A stretch of DNA of 64,000 nucleotides, taken from contig NZ_CP040428.1 of the NCBI RefSeq assembly GCF_005671395.1, positions 1,612,001 to 1,676,000 of the forward strand, read 5' to 3'. Positions 44,907 to 54,277 of this stretch are shown piece after piece. This DNA is from Jejubacter calystegiae. GTDB lineage: Bacteria > Pseudomonadota > Gammaproteobacteria > Enterobacterales > Enterobacteriaceae. Below the pieces are notes generated by a model that did not search any database, was not told where the DNA came from, and saw only the letters and a list, made by a program, of their open reading frames with translations. A program made the position numbers and the translations under genes. Position 1 is the stretch's first letter. Every line of letters begins with the position of its first letter.

Positions 44907-47065
44907 TGAGGCTTAAAGGCTATTCCGGCACTGTGCCGCGGCTACTGGCGTTGACGTTGATTAACATGCTGGCGATTTACCTTCTGCGCGCCATATCACC
45001 TACCGTCTCCGTGGACGGCTGGCAGATCTATATGCTGTATCTGCCTTACTCATGGGTGATTACTCAGATCATTCTGTTGGGGGAAACGGCGCTGTTGCCG
45101 CTGATGGTCGCTTACAGCGCCAGTAGCTGGATTCAGTATCAGGATGTGAAGCCCTTTGCCGCAATGCTGCTGTCGTTCTGTATTCTGCTGCCATCGGCAG
45201 TCGCCGTACTGCTACTGCACTGGCGGCTTGGCCGACGCTGGAATGCCGGTTTTCTACGCTTTAACACCATTAAGCGCGTGGTGCTGTTTTGTTTTATCTG
45301 CCCGCTACTGAGTCGGGGATTGATGTGTCTGAGCGGTATGATCTTCCCGATTCCGCCAGCGCTGGCGCCCTACTTCTACGTTAAGGGAGTCGCCTTTAAC
45401 CTGGTTAGCTATCAGTATCTGGTGCTGGCCCTGGTGGTGATGAACCCCTTCTTCTATAACCTGCAGCGCTTTTTATTCAGCGACGGTCGTCGTTTCAGTG
45501 TGAAACGGTTATGGAATAGTGAAAATCACAATCAACGCGATATCCGTTGGGCCGCGCTCTGCCTGGCAAGCATCCTGCTGTTCTGGCAGGCGGAAGTGTC
45601 CGGGGCTTTTGTGGGCTATCTGATGCCCTTTGTGTTCCTGCTCTTTATTTATGGCGTTCTGCACCAGAATCCACGTCTGACCGAGATCCTATGGAGCATC
45701 GCGATTTATGTGATGATGGCGTCTAATCAGGTCTTCTTTTCGATGTATAGCGACGACAGCGTGCTGGCATGTCTGATGTCGATGATCATCGTGTTTGCTA
45801 TCGCGCTTCACTATCTTGCCGTCAATCGCCGTAAGTATGAGCAGCAGATGAATCAAACACAGCTCTATTCCCGCATTGATCCCCTGACCCGGCTGCCGAA
45901 TATGCGCGCTCTGGAAAACAGCGTGGCGGAAACCGGGGGCACCTGTATCTGCCGTATCGCCTTCTCCAATATTGCCGTCTTTGAGAAGTATTACGGTACT
46001 GCCGTAGTGACCTGGGTGAAGGGAATTCTATCGCAGAGCATTTATGAGGAGTTCGGCTGTGATATTCAGGTTTATGACATTACCGGCAACCAACTGATCT
46101 GCCTGGTGAACGGCGAGCATGAGCCGCGTATTCATGAGCTGTACAGTCTGCTCTCCAGTCTGAGCATTTTGTGGAAGGGCGATAAACTGGATATCGATTA
46201 CCGGCTTTCCTGGGGGGATATTGACGGTCAGACGCCGCTGATTCCTTTTGTGGAGCGGCTTGCCTGGTTCTCTGAAGTGAACAAAGTGGTGAAGGCGCCC
46301 CACTGCATTAACAGCAGCATGCGCAATCTGGACGATGAAATGGCTCAGTCGATTCAGATGATTAAGAGCGTGAAGGCTGCCATTGAAAACCGGGATATTG
46401 AAATCTACGCTCAGCCGATTACCAGCCGGGAAAGAGTGGTGTATCACGAACTGCTATCGCGCCTGCGCATTGGCGGCCAGATTATCATGCCGGATGTGTT
46501 TTTGCCGGTGATTCGTGAATTCGACTACGCCTGCGAGTTTGACTCTGCGGTATTCGAAAAGAGCATGTCGATGCTGGACGACCACGTTGGCGATACGGTG
46601 TCGATTAATATCATGCCGGCCACGCTGTTCCATGAAGGTGTTGCCGGGCATTTTATCGATTTGATGGCGCGCTATGGTATTAGCGCCGAGCGGGTGATTC
46701 TGGAAATTACCGAAGAGCAGGGCATACTCTCTTCGGAAAACGCCATGAATAATATCAGCAGGCTGGTGGAGCACGGCGTGAAGATCGCCATTGATGATTT
46801 TGGCACCGGTCAGTCCAATTACGAACGAATGCGCAATATTACCGCTCAGATCCTCAAGATAGACGGCGTTTTCGTGAAGGATATCCTGATCAACAAGGTC
46901 GATCAGATGATTGTTGAATCTATCTGTAAAATCGCCCGGGCCAGGGAGATGACCGTGGTGGCGGAGTATGTGGAAAACGAAGAGCAGCAGCGGATGCTGT
47001 TCGAGATGGGAGTCGATCACTGCCAGGGGTTTTACATCGGCAAGCCCTATAACTACAGCAATTAA
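44903..47065 (+). CDS. Membrane c-di-GMP phosphodiesterase with degenerate GGDEF and active-type EAL (720 aa)
   Basis: The N-terminal ~310 residues hold about eight to ten hydrophobic helices (MASE1-like). A GGDEF-like domain follows (DPLTRLPNMRAL), but the signature is replaced by ITGNQLI, so it cannot be a cyclase. The EAL domain keeps the catalytic set: VYHELLSRLR (ELL for EAL), NIMPATLF, LEITEEQ, IAIDDFGTGQSNY, LKIDGVFVKD and VAEYVENEEQ. It resembles E. coli YfgF in layout. Its gene starts within the stop of the cyclase gene, so the pair make and break the same messenger. Confidence 0.85.
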   Translation: MMRLKGYSGTVPRLLALTLINMLAIYLLRAISPTVSVDGWQIYMLYLPYSWVITQIILLGETALLPLMVAYSASSWIQYQDVKPFAAMLLSFCILLPSAVAVLLLHWRLGRRWNAGFLRFNTIKRVVLFCFICPLLSRGLMCLSGMIFPIPPALAPYFYVKGVAFNLVSYQYLVLALVVMNPFFYNLQRFLFSDGRRFSVKRLWNSENHNQRDIRWAALCLASILLFWQAEVSGAFVGYLMPFVFLLFIYGVLHQNPRLTEILWSIAIYVMMASNQVFFSMYSDDSVLACLMSMIIVFAIALHYLAVNRRKYEQQMNQTQLYSRIDPLTRLPNMRALENSVAETGGTCICRIAFSNIAVFEKYYGTAVVTWVKGILSQSIYEEFGCDIQVYDITGNQLICLVNGEHEPRIHELYSLLSSLSILWKGDKLDIDYRLSWGDIDGQTPLIPFVERLAWFSEVNKVVKAPHCINSSMRNLDDEMAQSIQMIKSVKAAIENRDIEIYAQPITSRERVVYHELLSRLRIGGQIIMPDVFLPVIREFDYACEFDSAVFEKSMSMLDDHVGDTVSINIMPATLFHEGVAGHFIDLMARYGISAERVILEITEEQGILSSENAMNNISRLVEHGVKIAIDDFGTGQSNYERMRNITAQILKIDGVFVKDILINKVDQMIVESICKIARAREMTVVAEYVENEEQQRMLFEMGVDHCQGFYIGKPYNYSN

Positions 47066-47066
47066 A

Positions 47067-47160
47067 CCTTTCCCCTCACCCCAAAGGGGAGAGGGGGCTG
47101 AATGGCAGACCGGGATTATTCTCCCTCTCCCCTAGGGAGAGGGCCGGGGTGAGGGGGGAA
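47067..47160. repeat. REP-like GC-rich dyads (CCCTCTCCC type)
   Basis: Stem-loops built from CCCCTCACCCC / AAGGGGAGAGGGGG and CTCCCTCTCCCCTAGGGAGAGGGCCGGGGTGAGGGG lie after the phosphodiesterase stop. It is the same class as 13459-13549. It may also act as a transcription barrier. Confidence 0.75.
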
Positions 47161-47344
47161 GACAGCTCCGACGCGGCCAGATACCGGCCCCAGATATTCC
47201 TCTAACACAATAAATTCCTTGCCGTTTTTACGGTTATTTTCCCGGAGACTGGGTTTGCGGCGCTCTGGCAAAGTCGGTATATTTTTTTGCCATATGGCTG
47301 CGACCTGAGGGTGAGCGGCGTTGATCGAAGTGAAAGGAGAGAGT

Positions 47345-48238
47345 GTGTCATTACGCGTTATGCTGGCGTGGTGCTTACCCGCGATACTGCTACTGACAGC
47401 CGCAGCCGGGCAGGCAAAGCCGCAACTGAAGCCGCTGGGGCCCAATATTGCCGACACCGGCTCTGAGTGGTACCGCTTCCGTAGTGCTATCTTCGACTCC
47501 GTTGACGGTCAGCGCCATTACAAAGTGTGGGTGGGTATTCCCAAAGCGGCGGCGCCTGCTGGCGGTTATCCGGCGCTCTATATGCTTGACGGCAACGCCG
47601 CAATGGCGCGGCTTGATGATAAATTATTGCAGCGCATGAGTGCCGCGCATCCGCCGGTGCTGGTAGCAGTGGGATACCAGACGCCGCTGCCCTTTGACGT
47701 CTCCTCCAGAGCGTGGGATTACACGCCCGATCCCGGCAGCGAATCGGCGCCGCGTATACACGGTCATAAAGGCGGGCACAGCAAGGCGTTTCGTCAGTTG
47801 CTGATGTCGCAGATTATTCCCTGGGCGGAAAAGCAGGCCGCCGTTAGTCATCAACAGCGCAGTCTGTGGGGCCACTCCTTCGGCGGGTTGTTTGTGCTGG
47901 AAACGCTGTATCAGGCGCCGGAAAGCTTCCGCCATTACTATGCGGCCAGCCCGTCGCTGGGGTGGGGCGGCGACATGATGTTGCGTCAGGCGCAGCGACT
48001 TTCGGGAACAGCATTTGATGCCCGCACGCTAAAGCTGATGGAAGGAGATGGCAATAGCAATAGCGATCGCCCGGAGCTACGCGGTGAAGACGGGCAGGAC
48101 AGAAATGCACGGCTGGCGCAGATTCTTTCCGGAAAAGGGGTAAAGGCAAGCTATAAATCGTATCCGGGGCTGACCCATGGCGCCATGTTTGGCACGTCGC
48201 TTATCGATACGCTGCTGAGCGTTTCCGGCGCGGAATAG
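47345..48238 (+). CDS. Periplasmic alpha/beta hydrolase, IroE/Fes-like siderophore esterase family (297 aa)
   Basis: A signal peptide (about residues 1-24) precedes an esterase D-like fold. LYMLDGNAAMARL is followed by the nucleophile motif WGHSFGGLFVLETLYQAPESFRHYYAASPSLGWG and a late His in PGLTHGAMFGTSL. This pattern is that of IroE-type esterases, which linearise catecholate siderophores such as enterobactin in the periplasm. The GTG at 47345 follows AAAGGAGAG and is chosen over the TTG at 47321. No siderophore gene is seen nearby, so the substrate is uncertain. Confidence 0.82.
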   Translation: MSLRVMLAWCLPAILLLTAAAGQAKPQLKPLGPNIADTGSEWYRFRSAIFDSVDGQRHYKVWVGIPKAAAPAGGYPALYMLDGNAAMARLDDKLLQRMSAAHPPVLVAVGYQTPLPFDVSSRAWDYTPDPGSESAPRIHGHKGGHSKAFRQLLMSQIIPWAEKQAAVSHQQRSLWGHSFGGLFVLETLYQAPESFRHYYAASPSLGWGGDMMLRQAQRLSGTAFDARTLKLMEGDGNSNSDRPELRGEDGQDRNARLAQILSGKGVKASYKSYPGLTHGAMFGTSLIDTLLSVSGAE

Positions 48239-48245
48239 AGGATAA

Positions 48246-48268
48246 GGCTGCCGCATGGCGCGGCAGCC
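48246..48268. terminator. Stem-loop between the esterase gene and eco
   Basis: GGCTGCCGC / GCGGCAGCC with a five-base loop lies between two convergent genes. It has no clear T-run, but its position suggests a shared terminator. Confidence 0.55.
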
Positions 48269-48274
48269 TGAGTG

Positions 48275-48787
48275 TTACTGCGGCTGTGCGTCCTGCACTT
48301 TTTCTTCCGCTTTCCAGATGCGGAATTTCACCTGAGCGTCTTTCGGCGCGTAGATCACCAGCGGCAGCTTGCTGTTATAGCGCTGCAGGGCATTGTCGCC
48401 CAGATGTGCGGTGACAAAAGCCTGCTTTTTGGTGCCGTCCGGGCAGGCCATCATGGTGGAGACCGGGCCGGTCAGCTTGTCGATGACCAGATAGTTATAG
48501 CCCCAACCAGAGAGCGTTTTCGTCTCCAGCTTGCCGCCCAGACCCCGGGTGTTGCAGTCCACTTCCATGGTTTTACCAATCATCAGCTCGACTTTGTAGT
48601 CGTGCTCGTTTTCCTGCTTCGGCAGCCAAATCACTTGGCGGGTCATTCCTTTTTCCGCTTTCGGATACGGGGCCACTTTTTCCAGCGGTTGCTTGCTGGG
48701 GTCCTGCTGCTGCGCGTTATCCGCCGCCAGCGCGTTACCTGAAGCCAGCGCCATCAGGCCAGCGAGCAGTAAAGTCGCTTTTTTCAT
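48275..48787 (-). CDS. eco: Ecotin, periplasmic serine protease inhibitor (170 aa)
   Basis: The signal peptide is [21 protein letters not shown]. The mature part keeps the ecotin features: [19 protein letters not shown], the disulfide Cys in VDCNTRG, and the reactive loop [10 protein letters not shown] with Met at P1. It ends with [24 protein letters not shown]. It dimerises and inhibits trypsin-fold proteases such as neutrophil elastase. The linker after the signal peptide is longer and Gln-rich compared with E. coli (162 aa). Confidence 0.95.
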   Translation of the reverse strand: MKKATLLLAGLMALASGNALAADNAQQQDPSKQPLEKVAPYPKAEKGMTRQVIWLPKQENEHDYKVELMIGKTMEVDCNTRGLGGKLETKTLSGWGYNYLVIDKLTGPVSTMMACPDGTKKQAFVTAHLGDNALQRYNSKLPLVIYAPKDAQVKFRIWKAEEKVQDAQPQ

Positions 48788-48929
48788 AATTCCCTCATTC
48801 AGTGTGGCAATAATTGCTAACAGACTATTTTATTATCCTGAATTTTTCCACAACAAAACATAAATGTTCTGTTGATTAAACTAATGTTGGAGCAATGTGT
48901 TAATGAAGCGAGTGTGGGGGAAGGGAATA

Positions 48930-48961
48930 ACCGGCCACCGCAAGCGATGAAGGTGGCCGGT
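48930..48961 (-). terminator. Stem-loop after the antiporter gene
   Basis: ACCGGCCACC and GGTGGCCGGT form a ten-pair stem about 15 bases after the antiporter stop. The following minus-strand bases are only TTATTCCC, so it is a weak intrinsic terminator. Confidence 0.6.
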
Positions 48962-48976
48962 AAACATTCAAGGTCA

Positions 48977-50302
48977 TCAATGAGAGTGGCTGATGCGCTC
49001 TTCAGTATCACGACCGGCAAGGAAGCCGTAAAAGATATAACCGATCATGGTGATGATGGTACCGCCGAATACTGCTTCGACGCCGCAGGCATAGACGCCA
49101 TAGATACTGTAGACCACCGCCGCGGTGCCCATAGCGGAAGCGGCATAGTACTGCTTCTGGGTCACGTGGTTTTTACGCAGCATCACCTGCAGGCCGGTCA
49201 TGGACAGGACATAAGGCACCATATTGATAAAGACCGCCAGGTTCAGCAGGATGTTGAACTGTTTAAGCAGGTTCGGGGAGATGGTCATGGTGGCCAGCAG
49301 TAGCTCCAGTACCAGCATAATCAGCATCCCGGCGACAGGCGCATCGTCTTTGCTGATTTTACTGAAGATAGCCGGGAACAGGTGGTCATCCGCCGCTGCT
49401 TTAGAAACCTGGGCATTGGTAAACTGCCAACCCAGCAGCGAACCGATACAGGCGGTAACAGCAAGAGCGGTGACAACCTGGCCCACAATCGGGTTAAACA
49501 TCATGGAGAAGACCAGGCCGAAAGGTGCATCCGAAGTGGCCAGCACCTCGTTCGGGATAATACCCTGAATCACAGAGGTTGAGGCGATATAAACCACAGC
49601 GGCGAATCCGGTACCGAACAGGCAGGCCAGCGGTACATTTTTCTCCGGGTTTTCCACCGTGTCGGAGTTAGCACCGGCAGATTCCACACCCAGGAAGGCC
49701 CACAGGGTCAGAGAGATACCGGAAGAGATTGCGCTGCCGGTGGACATATGATGCGGGTTCCATGCGGCTTTAAAGATAGACGGATCGAACCAGAACCAGC
49801 CAAGTACCGACAGACCCGCTACCGGAATAATTATTCCCCAGACGGTGATCCCGGAAATGCGCCCGGTAATCTTCGGCCCTTTGAAGTTGGCTACCATGGT
49901 CACGACCAGAATCGCGACCACGGTGACAAAAGTGTGCATGGGCGAGGTTTTAATCCACGGGAAGAAGGGGGCCAGATAACCTGCCGCAGAAACGGCGATG
50001 GCCACGCAGCTAATCACCAGACAGACGTAGTAGGTATAAGAAGCGATAAAGAAAGATGATTTGCCGTGGGCTTCGGCGGCATAGGCCGACATACCGCCCG
50101 AACGCTTACAGTAGGCGCCGCACTTGGCGAAGGTGTAGGCGATACACATTGCTCCCAGCACGGTGATAACCCATGACAGTACGGAAATCGCGCCAGTTTC
50201 GGCCAGGCTGGCGGGCAACATAATTATTCCCGAACCCATCATATTGACGGCAACTAAAATGGTCAGGTCAACGACCCCCATTTTCTTCGAGTTTGTGGCC
50301 AT
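48977..50302 (-). CDS. APC-family amino acid/polyamine antiporter, PotE-like (441 aa)
   Basis: An inner-membrane antiporter with about 12 helices. VNMMGSGIIMLPASLAETG is the substrate-binding GSG loop of the APC basic amino acid antiporter group. ITVWGIIIPVAGLSVLGWFWF and LWAFLGVESAGANSDTVENPEKNVP are also typical. It looks closer to PotE (ornithine/putrescine) than to CadB or AdiC. It is divergent from the AdiA-type decarboxylase, so I infer exchange of arginine for agmatine, or a related basic amino acid/amine pair. Regulation from the 700-base divergent region is likely; an 18-bp dyad lies 47 bases upstream. Confidence 0.87.
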   Translation of the reverse strand: MATNSKKMGVVDLTILVAVNMMGSGIIMLPASLAETGAISVLSWVITVLGAMCIAYTFAKCGAYCKRSGGMSAYAAEAHGKSSFFIASYTYYVCLVISCVAIAVSAAGYLAPFFPWIKTSPMHTFVTVVAILVVTMVANFKGPKITGRISGITVWGIIIPVAGLSVLGWFWFDPSIFKAAWNPHHMSTGSAISSGISLTLWAFLGVESAGANSDTVENPEKNVPLACLFGTGFAAVVYIASTSVIQGIIPNEVLATSDAPFGLVFSMMFNPIVGQVVTALAVTACIGSLLGWQFTNAQVSKAAADDHLFPAIFSKISKDDAPVAGMLIMLVLELLLATMTISPNLLKQFNILLNLAVFINMVPYVLSMTGLQVMLRKNHVTQKQYYAASAMGTAAVVYSIYGVYACGVEAVFGGTIITMIGYIFYGFLAGRDTEERISHSH

Positions 50303-51002
50303 ATCTGTTCTCCTGCTTATTGTTTTCAGAAGGCGAGAGAAGTACCTCTGAATAAATTTAAATTCACTCGCGGGTAATAAATATTATTATCCGGGGTAAA
50401 GGGCTCCAGTTTGAAATACAGGTGGTCATTACTCATGGATTGAGTAATTATCTTTATTTCCTGGCTTAATATTCTGCGGCGCAAAACTTGTGTAGCTGCA
50501 TAGTATTTAATTCGAGGGGAAAGTCAACTTTGATATTGTGTGGCGAGTGAGTTGATTGCCTGGCCGTAAACTCTTTTTAAAAACAAATGAATAGTACGTT
50601 TTCTTGATACCGATTGGGGAAGGTGTTGTGGAAATATATTCTTATAAATCAATATAATATGCTATTTGTGCTGTTTTTTTACCGTGATTTAAAGGCCGAT
50701 TTTTTTTAGAATATTAATTTGCCTGTAGCCGTTTTATTACAGATAAAAATTCATGGTGCGATAATGGTTATCTTATCTGGTCATTTTCTGATTTTTTTGG
50801 TCTGGTAAACTCTTTTATTTTGCTTTATCTTCATTTTCCGAACAGAACGTTTTCTCATGATGGCTTGAATACAGCCTGGCGTTTATCCGACACAGGTCAG
50901 ATAGATTGTATTAAGGCGTTCGCGCCAGGTGCCATAACAATGCGAAAAATAATAAACATAAGTTAGCCAAATATAGATATATAAAATCGTCACGAGGTCT
51001 TT
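50303..51002. promoter_or_regulatory. AT-rich divergent region between antiporter and arginine decarboxylase genes
   Basis: Seven hundred bases without a gene, far more AT-rich than the surroundings. This fits strong control, for example by H-NS, of acid-inducible decarboxylase genes. The dyad TGAATAAATTTAAATTCA lies at 50349-50366. Further A/T-rich partial dyads are present (around 50640-50760), but I cannot assign promoters by eye. Confidence 0.6.
50349..50366. promoter_or_regulatory. Candidate operator, 18-bp dyad TGAA-N10-TTCA
   Basis: TGAATAAATTTAAATTCA has the TGAAT/ATTCA ends of an ArgR box, but with eight rather than four bases between them. A similar 18-mer, TGAAATATTTTTATTTCA, precedes the argR-like gene. 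Confidence 0.35.
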
Positions 51003-53285
51003 ATGTGTGATAAGAACTATTTAGTTGTTGCGGGGGGCGCCATTAGCCGCCATGCCAAACCGCTTACACCGCTCGAAGAAACCATCGATCAGATTGTTAC
51101 GTCGCTGACCAATAAAGGCGAGCATGTAAAATTTACCCCAACCTATGAAGAAGCAGAGACCTATGTTACCTCTACCGCTTCTATCGACTGCATTATGGTG
51201 GAGTGGCTCCCTCAGCAGGAACAGAATGTCCTGTCTCTGCTGCGCCATCTGCGTATACGCCATGAAAAGGCACCGGTCTTTTTGCTGATCAACTCTCATC
51301 AGGATAACCGCTCCGTTACTGCGGAAGTGATGAGCGAAGTGACTGAAACCTTCCTGGTACTGGATGATACCACCGACTTTATTGTGGGTCGTTTGCAGGC
51401 AGCCGTCGCTCGCTATGAAAAAACTATTATGCCGCCGCTGATGGCCGCAATGATGGAGTATGCCAAAGAGAAAGAGTACTCCTGGTCAGCGCCGGGTCAT
51501 CAGGGTGGTATCGGTTTCTGTAAAACGCCGGTAGGCCGTAAATTCTTCGACTTCTACGGAGAGAACATCTTCCGTACCGATATGGGCATTGAACGCGCCA
51601 GCCTGGGCTCAATGCTGGATCACACCGGCGCTTTCGGCGAAAGTGAAAAATATATCGCCCGGGTCTTCGGCGCCGATCGCTCCTATTCGCTGGTAGTCGG
51701 AACCTCCGGGGCCAACCGTACCATCATGCAGGCCTGCTGCTCCGATGAAGACATTGCGATCTGCGACCGTAACAGCCATAAGTCCATTGAACAGGGGCTG
51801 ATGCTGACCGGGGTTCGTCCGGTATACATGACCCCGACCCGTAACGCCTACGGCATTATCGGGCCGATCCCGAAAAAACAGATGGCCCGCGAGGCTATCT
51901 CTCGCCAGATCGAAGAGAGCCGTTTCGCTCGCGAAGCGAAAAATCCGCGCCCGTCTTACAGCGTGGTGACCAACTGTACTTACGACGGTCTGATCTATAA
52001 CGGTGATACCGTGCAGACGCTGCTGGGAGAGAGCTGCGACCGTATCCACTTCGATGAAGCCTGGTTCGGTTACTCACGCTTTAACCCAATCTATAAAGGG
52101 TTCCACGCCATGCGCGGCGATAAAGCCGAGCATACTGCAGATCAGCCTACGCTGTTTGCGACCCATTCGACCCATAAACTGCTGAATGCGCTGTCGCAGG
52201 CCTCTTATATCCATATCCGTGAAGGTCGCGGCAACATTAAACCGGCGCAGTTCAGCCAGGCATATATGATGCATGCCACCACCTCGCCGCTGTACTCCAT
52301 TGCCGCTTCCAACGACGTGGCTGCCGCGATGATGGACGGTAGGCAGGGCGTTAACCTGACCACGGAAGTGATCGAAGAGGCCGTGGAGTTCCGTCAGGCG
52401 GTAGCGCGCGCTTATCACGAGGCAGAGAAGAATCATGACTGGTTCTTTAAACCCTGGAATGCGGAAGTGGTGACCGACCCCGCCACCGGCGAGCGCTATG
52501 ACTTTGCCGATGCGCCGCTTTCCCTGCTGACTACTGAACAGGCCTGCTGGAAGCTGCGTCCGGAAGACCGCTGGCACGGCTTCAGCGATCTGGATGAAGA
52601 CTGGGTGATGCTGGATCCGGTTAAGGTCAGCCTGCTGACCCCAGGCCTGAATGACGACGGTTCGCTCCAGGAGAATGGCGTGCCGGCTGCGCTGGTCACC
52701 GCGTATCTTTCAAGCCTGGGCATTGTGCCGACTCGTACCACTGACTTCCAGGTGATGTTCCTGTTCTCTATGGGGGTCACTAAAGGTAAGTGGGTCACGC
52801 TGATGAACAGCCTGATGGCCTTTAAACGTCATTATGATGCCGATGCGCTGCTGGAAGAGGTTCTGCCATCGCTGGTTGAGAGCGCGCCGGAGGTGTATCG
52901 CGGAATGACCATGCAGCAGCTGGGCGATCGCATGATGGACTTCCTGAAGCAGCACAACCCGAGTGAACAGCTGAATAAGGCCTACTCAATGCTGCCGCAG
53001 ATCGATATGCTGCCGCGTGAAGCCTACACCCAATTGGTTAAGGATAACGTGGAGCTGGTATCCATCTTTGACCTGGCGGGTCGCACGGCAGCGAACTCCG
53101 TTATCCCTTATCCGCCGGGAATCCCGATGCTGATGTCCGGCGAGAACTTCGGTGACGAAGAGAGTCCACAGATCGCCTATCTGAAAGCGCTACAGGCGTG
53201 GGATGACACTTTTCCCGGCTTCGAGCATGAGACCGAAGGGGCGGAAAAAGAAGACGGCATCTACCACGTGATGTGCGTTAAATAA
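51003..53285 (+). CDS. adiA: Inducible arginine decarboxylase, AdiA type (760 aa)
   Basis: A fold-type-I PLP decarboxylase with an N-terminal response-regulator-like wing (to ~130) and a catalytic core. WSAPGHQGGIGF, VVGTSGANRTIM and ATHSTHKLLNALSQ carry the PLP Lys392. The C-terminal end FEHETEGAEKEDGIYHVMCVK is as in E. coli AdiA. The core is closest to AdiA rather than CadA or SpeF, although the N-terminal wing is divergent. It removes CO2 from arginine to give agmatine, consuming a proton. It forms an acid-stress pair with the antiporter, and a strong terminator follows. Confidence 0.9.
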   Translation: MCDKNYLVVAGGAISRHAKPLTPLEETIDQIVTSLTNKGEHVKFTPTYEEAETYVTSTASIDCIMVEWLPQQEQNVLSLLRHLRIRHEKAPVFLLINSHQDNRSVTAEVMSEVTETFLVLDDTTDFIVGRLQAAVARYEKTIMPPLMAAMMEYAKEKEYSWSAPGHQGGIGFCKTPVGRKFFDFYGENIFRTDMGIERASLGSMLDHTGAFGESEKYIARVFGADRSYSLVVGTSGANRTIMQACCSDEDIAICDRNSHKSIEQGLMLTGVRPVYMTPTRNAYGIIGPIPKKQMAREAISRQIEESRFAREAKNPRPSYSVVTNCTYDGLIYNGDTVQTLLGESCDRIHFDEAWFGYSRFNPIYKGFHAMRGDKAEHTADQPTLFATHSTHKLLNALSQASYIHIREGRGNIKPAQFSQAYMMHATTSPLYSIAASNDVAAAMMDGRQGVNLTTEVIEEAVEFRQAVARAYHEAEKNHDWFFKPWNAEVVTDPATGERYDFADAPLSLLTTEQACWKLRPEDRWHGFSDLDEDWVMLDPVKVSLLTPGLNDDGSLQENGVPAALVTAYLSSLGIVPTRTTDFQVMFLFSMGVTKGKWVTLMNSLMAFKRHYDADALLEEVLPSLVESAPEVYRGMTMQQLGDRMMDFLKQHNPSEQLNKAYSMLPQIDMLPREAYTQLVKDNVELVSIFDLAGRTAANSVIPYPPGIPMLMSGENFGDEESPQIAYLKALQAWDDTFPGFEHETEGAEKEDGIYHVMCVK

Positions 53286-53287
53286 CC

Positions 53288-53328
53288 CAAAATGGGGTTA
53301 CGGCTACAGGCGGTAACCCCATTTTTTT
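53288..53328 (+). terminator. Strong rho-independent terminator of adiA
   Basis: AAATGGGGTTAC...GTAACCCCATTTTTTT: a long GC stem followed by seven T, starting three bases after the stop. It separates adiA from the argR-like gene. Confidence 0.93.
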
Positions 53329-53718
53329 GCTGTTGATACGGGTAACTATTGGGGAGTAATAGAGTAAAACCCCATAAGTATGACAAATGACAGCATATCT
53401 ATTCGCTTGCATGGGGAAATTATTACCTTGTTATTGAAATATTTTTATTTCATACATAATTTTTTTTCATGAGTAAATAGCATCCAGAAACAAAATAACG
53501 GCCAGTTTCAGGGCTGTGAAGCGAATCGGATCAAGGATCTTCGCATTTCGTGCCGAAAAATGTATATGGGAGGTTAAATAAAATAGCGTTATTTGTTCCG
53601 TGATAAAAATTCGTCATTGGCAGTTTTAATTCCACGCTTGTCTGGTAATTATTACAGGGCATAATACCAGGATTAGTCTTAAACAACTTTCTAAGTATCT
53701 TAGCGAGGTTAGCGGAGT
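53329..53718. other. AT-rich upstream region of the argR-like gene
   Basis: These 390 bases hold no gene. They contain the 18-bp dyad TGAAATATTTTTATTTCA at 53435-53452. I see no other certain element. Confidence 0.5.
53435..53452. promoter_or_regulatory. Candidate operator dyad upstream of the argR-like gene
   Basis: TGAAAT-ATTTTT-ATTTCA is an 18-bp inverted repeat with TGAA/TTCA ends, the same design as the element at 50349. Autoregulation by the ArgR paralogue is possible. Confidence 0.4.
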
Positions 53719-54186
53719 ATGAGAGATAGAACAGATAAGCAGGAGCTGGAAAAAATATTTCGCCAGATGCTCAAGGAAGAAAGTTTTGGTTCTCAGTCCG
53801 AAATAGTTGAGTATCTTAAAAATAAAGGATTTATCCATATTAATCAGTCAAGGGTGTCACGCATGCTGGCGAATTTCGGCGCCGTGCGTACCCGCAATGC
53901 TAAAATGGAGATGGTGTATTGCCTGCCGGTGGAGCTGGGCGTGCCAACGACGGATGCCACCTTAAAGAGTTCTATTCTGGATATCGCCGCCAATGATACC
54001 GTGGTTGTCACTCATACCATGCCTGGCGCAGCACCACTTATTGCCCGGCTGCTGGACTCCTGCGGAAAGGCAAAGGGGATCCTGGGAACGGTAGCGGGCG
54101 ACGATACTATCTTTATTGCACCCGTTGCCGGAACCACCCCCCAACAGCTTTATCATTCGGTTATCGATATCCTTAGCACTAAATGA
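53719..54186 (+). CDS. ArgR-family arginine-responsive regulator, paralogue type (155 aa)
   Basis: The full ArgR plan is present: an N-terminal winged helix ([45 protein letters not shown]) and a C-terminal arginine-binding trimerisation domain. That domain contains [39 protein letters not shown]. The GTxAGDDT motif is intact, so it should bind arginine. It differs clearly from E. coli housekeeping ArgR in the N-terminus and at the end, and it sits between adiA and an argS paralogue. It is therefore likely a dedicated regulator of this module. Confidence 0.87.
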   Translation: MRDRTDKQELEKIFRQMLKEESFGSQSEIVEYLKNKGFIHINQSRVSRMLANFGAVRTRNAKMEMVYCLPVELGVPTTDATLKSSILDIAANDTVVVTHTMPGAAPLIARLLDSCGKAKGILGTVAGDDTIFIAPVAGTTPQQLYHSVIDILSTK

Positions 54187-54193
54187 CATTGAG

Positions 54194-54211
54194 AGTATTT
54201 TTTTAAATACT
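54194..54211. promoter_or_regulatory. Candidate operator dyad upstream of the argS-like gene
   Basis: AGTATTT-TTTT-AAATACT is a perfect 18-bp inverted repeat between the argR-like and argS-like genes. It could be a binding site of the regulator. It could also be a weak hairpin in the mRNA. Confidence 0.4.
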
Positions 54212-54277
54212 GACGGTATTTAGAATCACTGGATTATATTTTCAGGGTCCTCTCACTCAACAAGAGGAATCGTATTC

